16,067 nucleotides of DNA from Helicobacter sp. (GTDB lineage: Bacteria > Campylobacterota > Campylobacteria > Campylobacterales > Helicobacteraceae). Positions 13,003 to 16,067 of this stretch are shown here, one piece after another (the first letter of the stretch is position 1; each line of letters begins with the position of its first letter). Made by a program: the position numbers and the translations under genes. Under the pieces are notes generated by a model, which was not told the DNA's origin, searched no databases, and saw only the letters and a program-made list of their open reading frames with translations. The stretch covers positions 1 to 16,067 of the forward strand of contig NZ_JAAVGY010000046.1 in assembly GCF_014799995.1 (NCBI RefSeq), written 5' to 3'.

Positions 13003-13364
13003 TAGTTTTTCCTCTTTTTCAATAGATTTTCAATCGTTTTTTTATTGTGATTTAATAGTTCTTTAACCTCATTCATTAAAGGAATTATTGTCTCTCCAGC
13101 TTGTTTAGTTGTGCTTATATCGGTGTTTAAATGATGAGCAATTTGATTTAAGTTGCTTCCATATTTAGAGATTTGATAAAGCATTTCAGTTAGAATTTCA
13201 TTGCTTTTTTGCAATTCTTGCAACACATTTTCATAGTTTTTTGCTAGGATTAGATTCCTAATCATTGCGGATTTGCTTTTGCGTTCTTTTTTAGCTAAAG
13301 AATTTAGCATTTCATAAGAGCTTTGAGAGAGATAAAATAATCTTTGTTTTGGGTTTGCTTTCAT
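13002..13364 (-). CDS. MobC-like relaxosome accessory protein
   Basis: This 120-residue protein begins with a ribbon-helix-helix-like segment (RLFYLSQSSYEMLNSLAKKERKSKSAMIRNLIL, about residues 8-40). It continues with ISKYGSNLNQIAHHLN at 65-80, the hallmark of the MobC family (consensus around GxNLNQIAxxxN). A C-terminal helix ends in a Lys/Arg cluster. MobC proteins bind near the transfer origin, help open DNA for the relaxase and raise transfer frequency. The start overlaps virB11's stop (ATGA) and the stop overlaps virD4's start. The relaxase itself is not in the window, and finding this protein between virB11 and virD4 rather than beside a relaxase is notable. Confidence 0.8.
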   Translation of the reverse strand: MKANPKQRLFYLSQSSYEMLNSLAKKERKSKSAMIRNLILAKNYENVLQELQKSNEILTEMLYQISKYGSNLNQIAHHLNTDISTTKQAGETIIPLMNEVKELLNHNKKTIENLLKKRKN

Positions 13365-14347
13365 ATCTCATTCTCCTCCTCGTCCTCCTCTTTAATATAA
13401 GGAATCCCTAGCTTTTTACTTAGCTCTCTTTTAATATTAACAACATCTATAATCACTCTTTGCTTACCAATTCTTTTGATTTGAATAATGTATTTAATCG
13501 CGGTCTTAATTTGTCTAAGCAGCATATTTGTGTCGGCATTGCTTAATCCTCCGCCTAAGATAATATTAGAAATAATTGCTTCAATAGCGTCCTCTGGAGA
13601 GTTTGCGTGAATAGTGCTTAGATTCCCTGCATGTCCTGTATTGCAAATTCTAAGAAATGTAAAGGTGTTTCTAATATCAATCTCGCCCAAGAATAATCTA
13701 TCGGGTCTTAAACGCATTGCATTATTAATCGCCTCTGCATAGGAGTAGATTTCATTTTCAGTTTTTGGCACTGCAAGTTGTGTTTTATTTGGATTTTCAA
13801 TGTGTAATTCTTGACTATCCTCAATCGTTACGATTCTTTCATTTAGTGAAATTTCGCTCATTAAAGAATTTAAAAAGCTTGTTTTTCCACTTCCTGTCCC
13901 ACCACTTACAAGCGTGTTGCGCTTTTTTCTAACAATATTTCTAATTTTCTCATAAGTGATACCTTTTTCTAGGCATAACTGCCCTAAAGCAAAGCTTTCT
14001 AATGGGAATTGTTCTTTGCTTGGAATCCTAATACACAAAGAAATATCGCTATTAAAGAGTGAGCTTTTGTGCTGTGCTTGGACACGATAACGCAAAAAGG
14101 GTGCTGGTAACTCACAAGAGAGATGACAATGCTTTTCATCAAAAAGTTGATTGCGCTTAATAGCCAATTCAATTAAGAAGTTCTCTAAGAAGTTATAATC
14201 TAATCTCTCATCTGTGATTGTTTCCCACTCTCCGCCCTTATCTATGAACATTTCTTTTGGCTTATTGAAAATCAGCTCGTTTGCTTCTTGATTTAAATAA
14301 GGTTCTAACACACCTAAAGCATTATTTAAAAGCAAGGAATTATTCAT
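13361..14347 (-). CDS. virB11: VirB11-type T4SS ATPase
   Basis: This 328-residue traffic ATPase matches VirB11, the hexameric cytoplasmic ATPase that drives pilus and channel assembly and switches between pilus biogenesis and substrate transfer. An N-terminal domain of about 140 residues is followed by Walker A GGTGSGKT at 149-156, the Asp box IVTIEDSQEL at about 172-181, Walker B-like RLRPDRLFLGEI at about 212-222, and the His box GHAGNLSTIHAN at 238-249. All key residues are present. The C-terminal 15 residues are acidic. Its start overlaps the 91-residue gene by 8 bases behind a modest GAGG site, indicating coupling, and its stop overlaps the mobC-like start. Confidence 0.95.
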   Translation of the reverse strand: MNNSLLLNNALGVLEPYLNQEANELIFNKPKEMFIDKGGEWETITDERLDYNFLENFLIELAIKRNQLFDEKHCHLSCELPAPFLRYRVQAQHKSSLFNSDISLCIRIPSKEQFPLESFALGQLCLEKGITYEKIRNIVRKKRNTLVSGGTGSGKTSFLNSLMSEISLNERIVTIEDSQELHIENPNKTQLAVPKTENEIYSYAEAINNAMRLRPDRLFLGEIDIRNTFTFLRICNTGHAGNLSTIHANSPEDAIEAIISNIILGGGLSNADTNMLLRQIKTAIKYIIQIKRIGKQRVIIDVVNIKRELSKKLGIPYIKEEDEEENEI

Positions 14348-14615
14348 TGGTCGCCTCTTGTTGTTTTTGTGAATCTTTTACATTTTCAAAAGTATTTGCA
14401 GAGCCACTCAGTTTTGCTTTTTCGTTTAAAAGTTTAGTGAGCTTCACTTGTTCTTTTAAAAACTCTCCCTCTGCCTTTTCTACCGCTTTAATCTGTCCTA
14501 AAATCTTTGTGTTAAGCTTTTCCTCTTTTTGTTTATTTTTTGCAAGGTTAGAATATTGATTTTTGATATTTAAAAATTCCTCTTGCGAAATAGTTTTTGT
14601 AGCTTGTTCTTTCAT
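14340..14615 (-). CDS. Small coiled-coil protein between virB10 and virB11
   Basis: This 91-residue protein is almost entirely charged helix (SQEEFLNIKNQYSNLAKNKQKEEKLNTKILGQIKAVEKAEGEFLKEQVKLTKLLNEKAKL). Leu/Ile/Val residues are spaced in heptads, and a short Ser/Gln-rich tail follows. There is no signal peptide or membrane segment, so it should be cytoplasmic. No family is recognised. AAAGGAG lies before its ATG, 10 bases after the virB10 stop, and it overlaps virB11. The position suggests an accessory to the VirB11 ATPase or a chaperone-like adaptor; that is inference from context only. Confidence 0.6.
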   Translation of the reverse strand: MKEQATKTISQEEFLNIKNQYSNLAKNKQKEEKLNTKILGQIKAVEKAEGEFLKEQVKLTKLLNEKAKLSGSANTFENVKDSQKQQEATNE

Positions 14616-14625
14616 TTATTCTCCT

Positions 14626-15825
14626 TTAATCTACAAAGTATTTCATTAACACTTCATTGTTTTTAGGCTTTGAAAACCACATATGATTGGTCGGCACAAT
14701 AAAGATTCTGCTACCACTTTTAATTTCAATCGTAGGTTGAATCTGCTGACTTCTTGAGATAATGTCTTGCACGATAGTGTTAATATCGCTTTTTGCTTGT
14801 GAATACACTTCCTCTGAATAGCCATTATTTGCGTTGTCAATCTTGCCTGCAACACTAAGCAATAGCACATTCGTAAGCGTGGAGATTCCATAAGCAATGC
14901 CATATCTTTCTAAAAATTTGTTATTCACGCTTCCTACTGCCCCGCTCATTCCCATATTGTCTGCTACAATGGCATCAGTTAGCATAATATTCACTCCTTG
15001 AGGCGTGATAATCTCTCTCCATTTAATCTCTAAGCGTTTTTGTCCCATTTTCACTTCATTGTTGTAAAATCCTATTGCCTTGCTTCCTCTAGGAATCAAC
15101 ACTGCCTCTCCCATAGAAGCATAAATATCTTGTTCAATTTGAGCAGTTACGATTCCGCTTAAATCACTAGAGATTGCGCTAGTTAAAAGGGCTGGGATTA
15201 ATCTACCTGCACGAATGCTTCTATAAAGCCTATGCTCGTTTGTGCTAATATCTAGTGATTTTTGATTAGAAAAGCCATCACTTCCAAATTTAGAATTTTT
15301 ATTGAAAGTGTTGATTTCTGAATTTCTCTCGCTTAAAATGGAGTCTCTTAAGAGTGCTTTTAGTTTTTGTTCCTCTGTGAGTTGCACTTCTTTAGCAATT
15401 TGTTGATTTTGTGCCTTAAGTTTTTCCTCTTGTTCTTTAGTTTTTTGTAATTGTTCTTGTGCTTTTTCCTCATCACTTTGTTCTTGCTCTGCTATTTGTT
15501 CTTTGACTTGTTCCTTTGTGTTTTCATCATCAATTAAAGAAAGAATCTCTTGTATCGCTTCATTCTCATTTGGCTGTCTTTTGCCCGCTTTATAAATGTA
15601 ATCATCAACAGGAAACTTTGTATCAAAGAGGTGTTGCAAATTTTCTTTGTGGATTTTAGAATCTTGAGAGTCTTGCTTTTTAACTTCTTGTTTTTCTTGC
15701 ATTTGCTTAATGACTTCTTTGGCTTTTGTCTGTGCGTTTGAGGATTCTAAAATATCCTCTGCAAAGAGCGGTTGCAAGAGTAAAGAAAGGGATAAAAAAC
15801 AAGAAGTAAATTGCATTTTTTTCAT
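14626..15825 (-). CDS. virB10: VirB10/TrbI-type T4SS core protein
   Basis: This 399-residue protein has the C-terminal TrbI/VirB10 domain from about residue 200: YRSIRAGRLIPALLTSAISSDLSG, AVLIPRGSKAIGFYNNEV, KRLEIKWREIITPQG and DAIVADNMGMSGAVG. A hydrophobic antenna-like helix follows (YGIAYGISTLTNVLLLSVAG), and the domain ends SRIFIVPTNHMWF. VirB10 spans the periplasm and joins the inner-membrane complex to the outer-membrane core. The first 22 residues (MKKMQFTSCFLSLSLLLQPLFA) look like a cleavable signal peptide rather than the usual cytoplasmic tail plus anchor. A Gln/Glu/Lys-rich coiled-coil region with little Pro follows, up to residue 175. The start overlaps the virB9 stop (ATGA). Confidence 0.9.
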   Translation of the reverse strand: MKKMQFTSCFLSLSLLLQPLFAEDILESSNAQTKAKEVIKQMQEKQEVKKQDSQDSKIHKENLQHLFDTKFPVDDYIYKAGKRQPNENEAIQEILSLIDDENTKEQVKEQIAEQEQSDEEKAQEQLQKTKEQEEKLKAQNQQIAKEVQLTEEQKLKALLRDSILSERNSEINTFNKNSKFGSDGFSNQKSLDISTNEHRLYRSIRAGRLIPALLTSAISSDLSGIVTAQIEQDIYASMGEAVLIPRGSKAIGFYNNEVKMGQKRLEIKWREIITPQGVNIMLTDAIVADNMGMSGAVGSVNNKFLERYGIAYGISTLTNVLLLSVAGKIDNANNGYSEEVYSQAKSDINTIVQDIISRSQQIQPTIEIKSGSRIFIVPTNHMWFSKPKNNEVLMKYFVD

Positions 15826-16067
15826 TGAGGAAGTCCTAAAAGTTTTCTATGAGTTTTAGAATATTTGTGATTGGAATAACTATCAATCTTTGGTTCTAAA
15901 TTCAAATTAGCAGGTGCAGGTTTATCCTTTTTGGATTCTACTCTCTCTACACACACATAAGAATCCCCGCTTTTAATACTCCATTTAGGATTAATGGTCT
16001 CTGCAATGAGATAATCTCCTATGATTCTTGTTTCTATTGGGCTATCTTGTTTGTCAATCACTGCAAA
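15822..16067 (-). CDS. virB9: VirB9/CagX-type T4SS protein, C-terminal part
   Basis: The frame is open through the window edge, so only the last 81 residues are present and the start lies outside. Read from the edge it gives FAVIDKQDSPIETRIIGDYLIAETINPKWSIKSGDSYVCVERV. This matches the C-terminal domain of VirB9 (x-F-x-V-D-x-x-G-x-E-x-x-x-N-Y-R-x-x-G-x-x-L-x-V, then a strand ending in a Cys-containing turn). A short polar tail ends KLLGLPQ. VirB9 forms the outer-membrane ring with VirB7 and VirB10. The GTG at 16061 is internal to the domain and is unlikely to be a start. The gene overlaps virB10 by 4 bases, the standard virB9-virB10 order. Confidence 0.8.
   Translation of the reverse strand, partial: FAVIDKQDSPIETRIIGDYLIAETINPKWSIKSGDSYVCVERVESKKDKPAPANLNLEPKIDSYSNHKYSKTHRKLLGLPQ

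Noticed and set aside
16059..16061. GTG at 16061 as the start of a 79-residue gene
   Set aside because: The frame is open to the window edge and the residues before GTG continue the VirB9 C-terminal domain, so the gene is truncated by the window.

Overview
The window is low-GC and its codon use, strong AAGGAG-type ribosome binding sites and gene set suggest Campylobacterota, most likely a Helicobacter. It looks like part of an integrative conjugative element or conjugative plasmid. The gene content (virB9, virB10, virB11, virD4, virB6, topA, and a parA/virC1-like ATPase) resembles the TFS3/TFS4 (TnPZ/ICEHptfs) type IV secretion elements of H. pylori. That resemblance comes from recalled gene content, not from a search.

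Layout. Positions 1-990 carry a rightward pair: a ParA ATPase and a small ribbon-helix-helix partner, behind an AT-rich leader with AAACATTT repeats and a TATAAT box. Everything else annotated as a sizeable gene runs leftward. Positions 1052-4504 form a phage-like cargo block: a small membrane protein, a YopX-family protein, an unknown, a Gp37/Gp68-type (DUF5131) gene cut by an in-frame TAA, a small SAM-dependent methyltransferase, and a 238-codon gene with a second ORF nested out of frame over 42-bp repeats. Positions 4504-7797 hold DNA-processing genes: a membrane-anchored staphylococcal-type nuclease, SSB, a small unknown and a type IA topoisomerase. Positions 7798-7992 are noncoding on the leftward strand. 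On the plus strand they hold an extended -10 box, nested inverted repeats and a 13-codon hydrophobic ORF, which may be a type I toxin-like or other structured RNA locus. Positions 7993-16067 are the transfer operon: small unknown, VirB6, small unknown, ArdC-like protein, small unknown, VirD4, MobC-like protein, VirB11, coiled-coil protein, VirB10, and the C-terminal end of VirB9 running off the window.

Inferred joint role. VirB9 and VirB10 would form the outer-membrane core, VirB6 the inner-membrane platform, VirB11 the assembly and substrate-switching ATPase, and VirD4 the coupling ATPase. MobC beside VirD4 argues for DNA transfer rather than purely effector secretion. TopA, SSB and the ArdC-like protein fit handling or protecting single-stranded transferred DNA, and ParA with its partner fits element maintenance. 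The relaxase, VirB4, VirB8 and the pilin genes are not in the window. Genes abut or overlap with ATGA or TAATG junctions almost throughout; the few larger gaps each contain a clear hairpin. No gene-free stretch exceeds 200 bases, and I saw no tRNA, rRNA, CRISPR array or IS element.
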